Shown here: one piece after another, positions 24,496 to 38,200 of the stretch
How positions within the stretch are numbered: the first letter of the stretch is position 1
Layout: each line of letters opens with the position of its first letter
From: Ascidia mentula
Taxonomy: Eukaryota > Chordata > Ascidiacea > Phlebobranchia > Ascidiidae
NCBI GenBank assembly: GCA_947561715.1
Contig: OX387201.1
Coordinates: 21,714,001-21,778,000, forward strand
Reading direction: 5' to 3'
Length of the DNA: 64,000 nucleotides
The notes under the pieces: model-generated
The model's input: only the letters and a program-made list of their open reading frames with translations
Databases searched by the model: none
Told to the model about the DNA's origin: nothing
Program-made: the position numbers and the translations under genes

Positions 24496-25418
24496 TTGAT
24501 CTTTATATGTGTGATCTTGGGAAAATTGACATACAATCCTTTGATCCAGGATTACCTTTTTGGATAAAATGGCTGTTTGGTTTGTTGGGATTTATTCACT
24601 TGCGGTTGCTTGCACAGAAAAACAACAACGACAGCTTTTTACATTAGGATTCAAACCTATTTATCCTGGCCACAAATCTCCATCAGAGTTCGTCTCTGAT
24701 GTCCACAATCAGATATGTTTCCTGGTCACGAGCAACGTAATAAGTGTTTACAGGCACATTGAAGCTTTGTATTAGAGCGATTTAAATAAAAGAATGAAAA
24801 GGGCAAAATCCCTATCAGATTTCCTTCTTGTCCGGTGCTGCTGATAGTTGTCGTACGTTGATCTTAACTGCTCGTTTATTTGGAGCTGCAGCTGAAACAA
24901 CCTTTTATCGAGCCATGTTTCAATTTATTGTAACTTCTGCTGTGGTGTAGTCACGCAAATTGCTTTGAAGTTTCTAACAAAAAAAGGTTCTTTTCGAACG
25001 TTGACTTAATCAATATTCAGGTTTATTCACACGCAATTTTGTTTTTGAGGTGTGTTGCGTTTCAAAAATATATAATTAGAAAATTAAGTTAAACATTTCA
25101 TAGCTGACGTTTCATTTCCATCAACGTTTGATCGGTAACTGTGTAACAACTGTAAAGGTGTATAACTTGTTTGCTTTCTAAATTGGATTCAATGTTTAAC
25201 ATTAATTAAAACATGATGAATATTGTTTGCTTTTTAGGAAAAAATCTGTTCCCAGGAAATCGTGGAATGAACTTTGTTGGACGAACTATTACTAATATAC
25301 GAAAGTTCAGAATGAAAAATGATTAGGATTTTGAAAAACTAAGGACACATATTCAAAACAGTTCCTAGAAATGCACATTTGTCGTTTTGAAGGCCTTGGT
25401 TAAGGCACAAATCATAGT

Positions 25419-25676
25419 ATGGGTCAAAGTGGAAGACGTGTAACAACTGATACAGAGGAAATTCACGCAACTTCATTCACCCATCCACGTTTAGTTCAGT
25501 CTTTCCTGGCGTTGCCAGTTGATGAAACCGAACACTTGCTTACGTTGGATCCCTTTGTTGTTTCAACTGAACTGGAAAGATCGAATGACTTCACAAAGGG
25601 TCGACTGCGTAACCGGTTTAGAAAGTTTCTGATGTCACGGTTCAGAAAACTGAATCCTTGTAACGGTGAAATCTAG
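25419..25676 (+). CDS. Candidate single-exon small protein (85 aa), unknown
   Basis: Not recognised. The ATG has A at -3 and G at +4, a good start context. The product begins MGQSGRR and has a hydrophobic middle (LVQSFLALPV). It ends in a strongly basic stretch (GRLRNRFRKFLMSRFRK), so it could bind nucleic acid or membrane. AATAAA follows at 25772-25777, 96 bases after the stop, which fits a short transcript. There is no second copy in the window for a conservation test. It could be a chance frame. Confidence 0.25.
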   Translation: MGQSGRRVTTDTEEIHATSFTHPRLVQSFLALPVDETEHLLTLDPFVVSTELERSNDFTKGRLRNRFRKFLMSRFRKLNPCNGEI

Positions 25677-26199
25677 TTATGAATAACTGCATGTCAGTCA
25701 ACAACGGATCTGTTAAAATGAAATCCAAAAGGAACGGACAACACTAATACGTATAGTTATTGTTTTCCGAAAATAAATGACGGTGCTGATGCGGAGCGTC
25801 TACCACAAAATGTTAAAAAAACTGCCGAGGTCACCTTTTATTGCAGCCAGGGAAATCCCCATTTGGTCGAGTGCCAAACAAAGTCACGTGTTTGCTTGCA
25901 ATGAAAAATGATGACTGACAAAGTTGCTGTCAAGATTATTTGTAACAAATTGTGGTGCTATTTGGTTTGCTGACGTTAGCAGGTTTTTTATTTAGGTTGA
26001 ATATGTTGCAGCTTGTTGGTTTACAACTGAAGGTTATTTAGGTCGGTTTGTCAAAATGACAATTGCTCATTCTTCTCAATCAGGGTTTCGTTTCCTTTTT
26101 TTATGTTTGACTAATTTCTGTTTCATGAGGTGAATAACAACAACTTGTACATTTCCAATTATCTTTGTTATATTTCTTTCTGTAGGATTTAATTTTTGA

Positions 26200-26232
26200 A
26201 ATACTTTTGTTCTGCTTACTTATTTACATTAG
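26200..26232 (+). promoter_or_regulatory. Candidate spliced-leader acceptor at the aldehyde-oxidase start
   Basis: A pyrimidine-rich run ends in TTACATTAG immediately before the ATG at 26233, and that TAG is also an in-frame stop. Tunicates are known to trans-splice a short leader next to start codons. An ordinary 5'-UTR intron would look the same. Confidence 0.35.
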
Positions 26233-29200
26233 ATGGGTTTACCTGGTACAATGGTGACTACCTCAATATCATTACATGTAAATGGACAATTCTATACAGG
26301 TTTGTTGATTGTCATGCATTTTGCTGCAAGGACTTACATACATACATGAGCATTCCAAAATGTTTAACTTTGGCTACATGTTTTTGTTTAAAAGTTTGTT
26401 TAGTACTTGTATAGAAATGCACACATGTTTGTAAAAAGAATATGCAAAAATTATAAACCTGTTTGTTTACTTCAGTTGATGATGTGGATCCAATGATGAG
26501 CCTGAACTCATGGCTCCGATCACAACCAGGACTCACTGGAACAAAAGTGATGTGTCATGAGGGAGGATGTGGATGTTGCGTGATTGCCATGGAGAAAACT
26601 CCTGGAAAGATAGAAGCTGTAAACTCGGTGAATGTTGAAAGCTGTTTGATTAGTCTGTGGTGCATGTCTTAATTAAAGATGTTTTGCAAGGAGCTTTCTT
26701 TTTGGATATATAATATAAATAATCAATATAACAACATGTTTTTTATAGTGAGCTGCAGACTAGTTGACCAGATAGCTCTCGACTTATGGAGCCCTGTCTG
26801 CATCTCATTATAAAAAGATTATTGACTGTTTTGCTTATACATGATAACATTATGGGATAACATTTATAAGTTCATCTGTCTAAAATTTTTGTTTCTGCAT
26901 AGTTAATAGATTTTCATATCATGGTATGTTGTCCAAGCCTATTGTAATCATGCAGAAATACACATGAAATAATTTTACTGTGTTTGGCATAAAAAAGGCA
27001 TATTTAAAAATAACTTATGTATTGGCAAATGTATTTAGTGCCTCAGCCTGCTTGCTTCAGTGGACGGGTGCAGAGTAACAACTGTGGAAGGACTTGGGTC
27101 ACGAAGAGATGGTTACAATACAATACAAACTCGTGTATCTGAGTTTGATGGTTCACAGTGTGGTTATTGCACTCCTGGCTTCGTCATGAATATGTACAGG
27201 TTCGCTTATAAATTAGAATACACAGAAACTTTGTGGTTTTTTTTTTTTCAAAACATTTAATTGTAAAAAAATTAACTTTGCTAGAATCAAACAAAATAGT
27301 TTTTTTCAAACAAAAAGTGAAATAGACATAATGTAAGTATTTATGTTGATAAAGTAATTTATTGGAACAGAAATGAAAAAAATTTGTTGCAGCACACTGT
27401 TTAAAAATTTAATGCAATAAAACCCTGTATGATAAATTTACATTTTCTTTGACAGAAGGAAATGGAAATGATGTTTGCTTACCTTCGAAATCATAGTTTA
27501 GTCATATAAAAATGTGTTTTAGGTTAAACTTTGTAAATGTTCATGTGTGGTTCTCATAATCATTAAAGTAACTCTCATGTTTTTTTAGCCTTTTATTAAA
27601 AGATCCAACTCCAACCGAGCAGAAAGTTGAAGATAGTTTTGATGGAAACATTTGTCGCTGTACAGGATATCGTCCCATACTTGATGCAATGAAATCTTTT
27701 GCAACAGATGCTGACCCAAAACTGCTGGAAAAATGTTCAGACATTGAGGTACAACATGCATGAAGTTGTTCAATTCGTTAAAAAGGTAACTCTTTTTTTC
27801 AAACTTGTCACAGCTACTTAGTTTCTGTATTTTATTTGTGCATAAAATTACAATGTAAAAAAACTTTTATTTGGGCCATTTTAACGATAAAGTTTGTTTT
27901 TTCTTTCAGGATCTCCACAAGGACTTTTGTCATTTGAAATGCAACAGAGTAAAGTTGGTGCAACAAAAAGCAACCAGGCTTGAATTATTCAATGGTGGAA
28001 CTTCATGGATCCGACCAACTTCGTTTAATGATTTAGTTGCAGTTCTCAAATCCCAACCGTCTGCTCAAATAGTTTGTGGAAACACTGCTTCTGGTAACCA
28101 TTTCAATAAGTACTGCTCAATTTAATTTACTGCAACACTACTACTAATATTCCTTTAAATTTGTTTATCTAATCACAGGATAATTTTTTTGATTAAATCT
28201 GCTAATAGAGGAAACCAATAATAATATAATTTGTTTAACTGGTTGTGTTCAATGTAGACAACAAAAAAAATCCATTTTACATTACATGTTAATTTGTAAA
28301 ATAAGAAAATACACATGTTGAAAAAAATATTGTTACAGTTTGTATATTATAACATGTTGTACCTTTCAGGTGTGTACAGACGGTCAGCGCAACCTTCTGC
28401 CTTGGTCGATGTTTCAAGAATTCCTGAACTAACCTATGTGAAAATAATAAACGGTGTTCTAAGTTGTGGAGCCAGCGTGATTCTCAATCAGTTGATTGGA
28501 ACTTTGCTTTCAACAACATCCAAACTTTTCAATGCAGTTGCAAATCATTTGAAGAAAGTTGCAAGTTTGCCAGTTAGAAATGTGAGTTATTCCTATCTAA
28601 ACTTTCAAATTACCAAAAAACAGTTTGAAAAATTTACCCTTGAGAATTTCTATACAACCACAAATCACCATCATAAAACAATATTTTGTAAGTTACAGGT
28701 TTTTAAGAAAGTGTAGTGGTGTAATTTATACAGAAAGTGTGTGCTTGGTACACTTATAAGTTTTTTATTTTTAAGCTTGCATCATGGGCAGGAAATATTA
28801 TGATAAAGTTTGCACACAACGAGTTTCCATCAGATGTGTTCACTCTACTTGAAGCAGCAGGAGCAACAATTGAGCTTTATGATGTCACAAGTGATGTTGT
28901 GTCAAAATGTTCACCAGCAGAATTGTTAAACTTGGACATGGACCATCAGGTTGATTGAAGTCTTATATGACTTGAAGAAAATATGGATAGCTTAACGTTT
29001 TGCCTTTATAACATACAACTGTAAATTGCAGTAGTTTGTGTTGACCCTAAACTGCAATAGTTGGCCCTGCATTTTTTATTCTGTTTGAACCATAATTTTG
29101 TTTAAACATAAATAGCAATTTACTCATATTGTGAGCAAACAGAAAAGGAATATATTTAGGAACTGCAGTTAGTGGTGAGAATACCACTGGACTAGCTGCT

Positions 29201-32200
29201 TAACTAAGTACCACAAAGTGGAAATCTCTGGCCATGTAAAAAAGCTAGTCCAGTGCCACAATCGCCAGCTGCACTGATAAGACCTTGTAGGTTGAAACAG
29301 TTTGCTCACCTGTCTGCAGCTCTCAATGATTATTATGACTCTTTTGCATCATAAGAATATTTTCGTGTTAAATTTCAGATCATCAAGTCCTTTACATTGA
29401 ATGAAAACTCAAGTGTTGAGAAGTTTTTCTCCCATAAAACTATGCCACGTTCCCAGGTAAAATGTCATGGAGTGATTTTAGGGATATCTGGTGTAAATGA
29501 TGACTTGTAGTTTAATGTTCAGCATAGAAGTAACCAAGCAAATACTTTTGAGTAAACATGTTGTAAACTGTGTTGCTGTTAAACACATACTTGAAACCAA
29601 CTGCGTATGTTTGTGAAACCTTTCAACAGAATGCTCATGCGTACGTTAATGTCGCATTCAAAGTCCAAATATCAAAGGATTCTAAGGCAATCGCAAGCAA
29701 ACCTAACCTGGTGTACGGAGGTGTAAGTTCAAACTTTATTCATGCGACAAAAACTGAAGATTTTCTCAATGGAAAACAAATCAACAACAATTCAACACTT
29801 TCAGGTAGGAAATTTGGCATCACGAAAGAGACGAGAGAGTCGTTAACTTCCAAACGTGATTTTATCCCTCAGCGAAAACGTGTAGGTTTTGTGTTCCTTG
29901 CGTAGCCCTGTCTGGCGGCGCTTGGGCGATTTCAATGACATCACGCTAGTGACGGCATTGTGTAACAACACGTGAAGTTCCTCTTGTACTCTCCGCCGAA
30001 ATTTAAAATCTCGGCACACACCTGATGAGAAAGACGTTATTTTTAGCTTTGAGTCGTGAACAAAGAGTTGTTTTGTTGCCGTCGTTCCGTTTGAACCCCT
30101 GAGATAGCTTCGGTCGCGTGGCGTTTTGGCTTTGAAACTCCGTCTCGCAGTGCCTTCGTGTTTTGCTTGAAATATGATTCCTACGTTATTGCGTTTTTCC
30201 GGTTCAGCAGAGAACAAAATTGTTGCGTAAATTCAAAACGCTTCGGTCGTCGTTTCCAAGCTAGTAATTTGTATATTTGTCTTCCAGTAGTCTTAAAATG
30301 CAATATTACATAATTGCAACTTGAAGCACGATTAAGTGACTGCAGAATGATATTTTTATTCGGTGCAAAAGTGAACGTTTTCGCAAGTTTGCACAAAAAC
30401 TTTGCATGTCAGCAGTAAAGGGAGGTTGAAGCGACGAGAAATCCCTTCCTCTTTTGTTTGAATTGACGAAGGCGACTCACGCTTGACTGAGCATGTCTGG
30501 TTCACGCATCGTTGCTCTTGCCATTGACTTCGACGCTTTTTTCTGTTCGTGATCGCGGTTTTGCTGAAACTTTGGGTCTAAGTGTTCATTCATTTGTGGT
30601 AAATAGGAAACGAATGAAATTAGTTACTGAATGTTTGTTTAAGTGTTCTGGATAAATGTGTACTTAACTGAAACCAACCACATTTATTTTGGCATTAGTT
30701 TTTGATAGTTTCTGTTTCCCCAACCCCCAAACATTTGGTATGTTGTCGCCTTCACTACCATTATCTTTTTCAATAACCTCATATCTCAACGGATTGTTTC
30801 AGCCAGTTGTGCTTAGCTACCGATGATGTCACCTTTGTTGGGCGAAAAACTACTGAGCGAAGTATGAACCATCTTAACACTGCTTTGAATAGCCTGAATT
30901 ATAGAGTATGATTTGGATTAGTGTTCGGACCATCGACAAAAATGCATGTACCAACTGTTTGTGGTTCTGAATATTTATTGTATTTGTGATTCATGCGATC
31001 CTTCACTCAGTGTCCGGGACCGGGTCATACCCAAGCCCAGTGAAGCGTTTATCTCACAACCATAGTAAAGCACTTCATTGTTCTTGACTGTGATTCACAT
31101 TATATTGTGGGTAGACCTGCTGTGTGCAGGTGGATAGAGTGAAAACTGATCTAATACAAAACTTTACTTATTAAACGTTCCTTCAGTTTGCAATATTACG
31201 CATTAGGATCAACCCAGTAGCGCAATGACGTAATGATAAAGCTAATTACAACCAATCAGTGTCGCAAAATACAAACATTCAAACCAAAATTGTTTAATTC
31301 TCTCCAGAGTGGAAGACATATCGCTGGTATAACTTGTGTGAGGCCATACTTTCGAATTTCATGCTTTATATTCTAGAGGCGTTACATATACTGTCCGATG
31401 AGGTACATCCTGTGCAGTTTAATGAAGCTGACGCAAGTGTTGAGTACAAACACGGTCTTGTCTTGGCTCTTTTCTACAAAGTATGTTGTATTTGACACAA
31501 AATTTATCATGTTAGTTTCCAGCAGTGTAACGTGAAAAACTGTTTTAAGGACATTGTGTGAGCTGTGTGAAGCACATTTTCAGTTTATTTTTAACGTTTT
31601 GTTGCCAAATAAGAAGAGACTTACGTTGGAATATGAAAACGCTTTTGAAGACAAATCTTAAATTCTAACAAATCTCAGGCATTAATCAGCTGTGTTTAAA
31701 AGAGTTGTAATTTTTAAAATACTTTTATTCCAGTGCTACTTGTCAATATGTGATCCAAGCATTCTGGGACCGAGAATTCAAAGTGCCATAACCCCCTTAA
31801 CACGACCAGTTTCCAAGGCAACGCATTCCTATACAAACGACCCTTCGACTTTTCCAGTGTCACAAAACATTCCAAAACTTGCAGCTAAACTACAGGTGCA
31901 TTTAATTGTATGATCACTTGTTTTGCATAATGGATTTCATGCAACAATGAAAAAAATAGTTGTTATCATGTAGTCATATGCCCATATTTGGTCATGACAT
32001 TGGTAACCACTGATGTTTTTTACAAGGCATCGGGTGAGGCAGTTTATATCAGCGATAATCCAATATCCAAAGATGAACTTCACTGTGGGTTTGTTGTATC
32101 AACTGTTGCTAATGCCGACATCGATGAAATATACGATTCCATGGCTCAACTTATGCCAGGATTTGTTCAAATCATCAAAGGTGAAATAATCAATAAAAAG

Positions 32201-35200
32201 TTACCTCTACTCAAGAAAGGTTGTACTTGAACACTTGAAGTTGCATTATATCTCTGTTCAGCATCCGATCTTCCGACTGAAGTGAAAAACACCTACTTGT
32301 TTCCATTCGATCCAACCCGGCCGATCCTTGCTTCAGATCATGTTGATTTTGTCGGGCAACCTGTAGCGATTGTTGTCGCAGGTAAGATCTTAATACACAA
32401 TGTTGTTTGTAAGCAGAGGTTGTTAGGGTTTGGCAGATTTACAAACCTACTGCTTAAAGTTTAAAATTGTACTTTGTAATATTATTTGTAATCACACTTT
32501 TGCAGAAACTGCATCACAAGTTTACGCGATCACAAACTCGGTGACTGTAACTTACAAGAATGAACAGAATGTATTGATTACAACTGAGGATGCGATTGAA
32601 GCCGGGTCTTTTTACAATAATCCATATTCTGATTTTTCCATTGGAAATCCTGATCAAGCAATGGCTGCTGCCAAACATAAGGTGAAACCTAACAAAATAA
32701 GTTTTAAAATGGTATGAAAATCTAAACCAGTTTGTAAAGCTGGAATTATTCATTGAGAGCTGAAGACAGGTGTTTCGACCTGAAACGTCTCACCAGTGCA
32801 CCCGCTGATTGTGGCACTGTGTTGTTGGAAGTATAAAGTGCATGTGACACGGAAAAATCAAACATGTTAATAATTAAACTAAGAGATGTTCATAACTTCA
32901 AAACATTTTTGGCGAAAAAAGTAGCTTGATACGACGACTGGTTTATGAGATACAGCTGATCAAAGTCGCACTTTTGCCGCTGCGAACGAAATCGTGCGAA
33001 AGCGAGATATTGTTGCGTAACGGTCGTGTGAGTGCTGGCAGCAAGCCTTATGCGTAGGAATGGAAAACATTGTAAAACTGCTATAACAACAAGAACACCC
33101 TGTCGGATTAACTGTTTTATTATTACACAACTAAGTAAGACCTTTTAGGTCGAAACAGTGGCCATCTGTCTGCAGCTTATACACAATTGTAAAACTGGTT
33201 TAAACGGATTTTGATGTTAATTTGAGCTGCAGACAGATGGCCGCTGTTCGACCTATTATGTCTTATTTAGTTGTGTAATAGTAAAACAGTTACTCGGACA
33301 AGGTGTTCTTGTTGTTATAGCATTTATGATCGCTAACGTGATACATGAACTTTTAAAAACACGACAGAGGCGAACCGTCTGTTTAGCATTGTCGTTTTGT
33401 CGACTCACAGCAAAATATAGAAGTAGGTTAATTGAATTTTGACCGCCGAGAAAGGCCGACCAAATTAGCTGATTATGCAACAAAGTTATTCTGTCATTAT
33501 ACCACTTTTTGCCTGGCAGATCAGTAACGTTGTTGGCGAGTTCTCGTCATAAATGATTTATTTAATTCGCCACAATCAACCACTAATGTATTTTTCGCAA
33601 TATAGTTACTTTCGCAATATAGTAACTAAAAATATTGGAATCATCAAATTAAAATCAACACAAAGGTGAGGTTAAAGTTATGACATCACACCCAAAATGA
33701 CGTCATGTAATGTCATTGAGCAAAGAAACGCACCATTCCCGTCTTATCGAAGTACAGAGTAATACCGTTTCTGCTGTACCCTGTTGGCTTCTGATAATTA
33801 GGGACAATAATCCTTTCGTTTGTGACGTCACAGTGACATATTTTTGTGTGATGTAAAACCCTGTCCTGACCTTTGAGGTAACGTAATCTGTTGATTCTCC
33901 TATGTTTGAAACTATTCGATATCTGCAATATAAGGCGCCTTCTCCTATCTAAACAATGCATTTTTTCGACGCGAGCGCCTTATGTGATGTCATTTTCGCC
34001 ACAGCGCAAAAGGTTTACGATTTTTGGTCGCCGCTACTTTTCGTGCAGTTTTCTACATTTTTTAGTTGACGTAGAACCGAAAAACTTTAGATATATGTTT
34101 GTTGTAGATGTACCTTTAGTTTTACGCTAAGTTGCCATGCCCGTGGACTTTAATCAGTTTCTAAAAAATCCAACCTTCAAAGCAAGTAAGTGTTTCTACA
34201 AACGCAGGTTTCTGGTGAAATCATTTTGGGAAACCAATATCACTTCTATATGGAAACCCAGATAGCAAGAGTAGAACCAACAGAAGAAGGGGGATTTAAG
34301 GTCAATTGCGCAACTCAAACACAACAATGGGTTCAAAATGCTGTTGCCTATGCTTTCAACACAACTGCCAACAAGCAAGTTAAAATTATAGAATTCTTTA
34401 AAGTGCAATTAACGGTTATGATTTTTTAATTTTTAAGGAAATTTTAAATGTAATTTTAAAGAACTGTTCTTCTGACCGAAATTTGGTGTTTATGTACATG
34501 ATGTATTGTTGCCACATAAAAGTGTCGCCTGATGGTAGACGAATCGTCGGTTGTAAAAAAAATCTCATAACTTTATGCCAGATAAACAGTTCTTTAACCA
34601 TTTAGAGCTGTTTACACAATGAACCAAAATAAAGTTTGTCAAGTCTTGAGAGGAAAACGTGATCTAATCCAGTTGGTAATGATTAAAGGGTACAGAGTTA
34701 AATTGCTTATTTAGAGAACTGATCCAGAGAACGGATATCAATAATGGTTGCAAACTCAACTAAAGGGGTTTTAGTTTAATATTGTTGTTCCATTGTCTAG
34801 AATTGAGGTAAACACCAAGAGAATCGGTGGCGCTTATGGCGGAAAGTCTACTAGCTCTCTACTGACATCTTGTGCTGCAGCTCTTGCTTCTTACAGCACA
34901 CAGCGGCCAGTTTGTTTCCACGCTGATTTACAAACTTGTATGACTACGTATGGAACACGGACCCCATACACACTCAAGTACACACTCGGTAGGTGATTGT
35001 TTAAGTCATACTCAAATACCCACTCAAGCACTAATTACAAACCAGATAAGTGCATTTGTGTGTGCAACATAAATTATTTGACAAGTTACACTACAATGCA
35101 TTCAAACGTTTACTGCAGAAAAACTAACAACGCAGATCTAGAAATATTACATAATGGCAACATTGTGTCGTTGAAAACTGTTCACAAAATCTTCATAACT

Positions 35201-38200
35201 TCGCGTATTTGTTTGTTTACTTTTCTGAATCTCAACATTTCTCATCTTTTCTATATGGTGATGAAAGTTAGGAAATGCTTGGCCATCATTAAACTGCGTA
35301 AAATCGTCCAGGGTTCGACGAGCAAGGGATTGTTGATGCAATGGATTTCACGATATATGCTAACAGTGGTTGCTCTTCATTTGAGGCCGAACTTAACGAC
35401 CCACTTGTTATCCCCATGTTTGGAGACAGTGGTGAGTTTCGTGATTCAACATTTCTTCAATTGGTGCAAATTGTGTTACAAATATCTGAACCAAGTAATG
35501 GTGGTACGAAGCATTAACTTTAAGCAATCTTGCTGGTCATTATAAGCTCGAATTATACTGTGTACATTATACGGGACACTTTTCTATTTCCAGCCTTCTA
35601 TTGTCCAAACAGGAAGTACAAAAGTTATGTTTGTAAAACTAACACCCCCTCGTCCACTTGGTGTCGCTCTCCCTGTAAGTTTTGTTTACTGTTCAATTTA
35701 ATCATTTTTAAACATTCTAAACATTATTTTTTTCCATTGGCCATCCACATGCATTCGTGGGACTGGTTAGATTGGATTTGCAAAGATAATAATTGAAACA
35801 GAAGCGAGACTGAAACCTAAAAGTTTAGTGCGGCCTCGCGATCAAATATTCTTTCAGTTGTTTCACAGCAAACATGGAACTAGGCCATTTGTTATTTTAC
35901 AGCGAGTCTTAAACTAACGGCATTTGCTGATCAAGTACTGGAGCACATTGCAAAATACCTCGGTATGGATCCAATCAGTGTGAAACGGGCAAATCTTTAC
36001 AAGCAAGGACAGTCTGACCTTGGTGGAAAAACATTGGAATATTGCAAAATTCGAGAAATTTATGACAGTAAGTAGGAATGAAGGTTTACAAAACACCGAT
36101 GTGAAAGTTTTTGAACACCTTGCATTAAAATTAAGTGCAATTTTTATTTTTTCATCTTGAGCGTTTAAAATAGAACAATAGAATGTCCCAAAATTTGTTC
36201 TCTCGAAATATATTTTTTAGATTTGCTTCAGTCAGCAAAGGTCACGGAAACCCAGAAGGAAATTAAAATATTCAACAATGCAAATATGTGGAAAAAGAAA
36301 GGACTAGCCGTCTCTCCAATTAAGTTCAAGTAATCTTGCTTAAGCATAACTGACACAACACAGCACAATTTCTGGTATCTCGCAGTGAAATTTTAATTTG
36401 TTAGAAACAAGTAATTTTTAATTGTTTGACATCGTAATACAAACAACTTGAAATTATATACAGAAGAGCCATGTGGCATTTTTGTCAAAGGCGAATTTCT
36501 GACCACGTACCTGGTTTGAACCAAATTACAATGAACCAATATTATTTGTTTGCAGAATTGATTACAGCCTCACGAAATACACAGTCCTCGTATCAATTTG
36601 TGCTGGTGATGGCACTGTTATTGTGTCACACGGTGGAATCGAAAGCGGGCAAGGAATAAATACGAAGGTATTTTTATAAAAGATGGTTTCAGAAAACTGT
36701 TGTCATGATTCCTGTAAAGTCTCTGTGTTAATTTTTGTGCCAATGGTTGGCAATTTACATTGCGAGCTCTACCGAAGACATAGTTGCCAAAAATAATCAC
36801 TCTTCTCACTTTACTGCAGGTTGCCCAAGCTGCTGCTTATCAGCTCAAAATCCCACTTGACTTGGTCATGGTCCAACGCACAAGCACCATAACGTCATCC
36901 AATAGTCAATCCACCGAAGCCAGCATAACAAGTGAAAGCAATTGCAAAGTTGGTCCAACACAACTATACAAAAAATATCAGATATGTTTTATGTAAATTG
37001 CAAAATTTATCTAACCGTAACCATAAAATGTGACTATGTTGTTAAGCGATGCTGAAATCACAAAAAAATAATCGGACTTTTGCACTTTTTGACAATACAG
37101 GTTTGTGTGAATAATTCATTTTTTAGGGTGTCATGGAATGTTGCAAGATACTGAATGAACGAATCGATCCCATTAGAAGTGGAATGCCACCTGGCACATC
37201 CTGGAAAGATCTCATCGCTAAATGCTTCTTGAAAAATGTTGACCTTGCAGCTTCTTACATGTGAGCAAAAACTTTGACTAAAGAAAACTTTTCTGGCCTC
37301 AATGTAGCATCAGTAAGCTGTGACAGAAACTTTGCAAATCACATAATTTTGTAAAATAAAATATCCTGTGATAATTTCAATGTTCTTTATTTTTGTGGAA
37401 TGTCACAGAATTCATCGATTTTTTCTTTCAAATAAACAAATTGACGTAGCTTTGTGAACGCAAAAATTGCATATTGCAACTAGATTAGAAACTAGAAAAG
37501 ACTCTTTTAGCATGTATTGTGTATGAATGTACAGGTGGATTCCACCTTCAACAGGACAGTACAACTCGTACGGTGTAACTGTGTCACAAGTTGAACTTGA
37601 CGTTTTAACTGGAGAATATCAAACCAATAAAGTTGACACAGTGTTTGACTGTGGGATAAGGTGGGGTACCACGATGTGATTCTACTTACATAACACTGGT
37701 TGTATTTTATACTGGTAGACAATAGGAACACAACAAGTTCCCTGTTTACAAAACTTAATATGAACTATGGTATACGAATGGTTGCATTGCATGTCTGCAA
37801 TTTCCTTATTACTTAATGTTCTCTACATGATAGCTATGGTTGCTATTGGAGTGTGGTGATCCTGCTTTTACTCATTAAAATTCTTCTGTTTAGTTGCCCA
37901 AAGTTCGGCGCGTAAATCTGCGCTTTTCGAAAAATACGCCTTCATTCCATATCACAGCCAGCCGATTTTTATTGTCCTTTTTGAACAGGAATTATGAAAT
38001 AAAGTCGTTAATTTAACTTCCAGTATCAGCCCTGGAATAGACATCGGTCAGGTTGAAGGAGCGTTTGTGATGGGGCTCGGGTTCTGGTTGACAGAAAATT
38101 TCGTCGTTGAAAAATCAACAGGAAAAGTTTTAACTGATGGAACCTGGGAATACAAACCACCTTCATCCAAGGTTGGGTTTTTGCTTCTATTGTCATGACC

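Larger units (their letters stand above)
24496..26232. other. Intergenic, one candidate small gene inside
   Basis: Apart from the small frame at 25419-25676 I see no coding signal. A 71-codon frame at 24560-24775 has no family motif and is not called. Confidence 0.45.

Noticed and set aside
29843-30217. 124-codon minus-strand frame in intron 9 of the oxidase gene
   Set aside because: No family motif or splice partners; it follows from local GC-rich composition.
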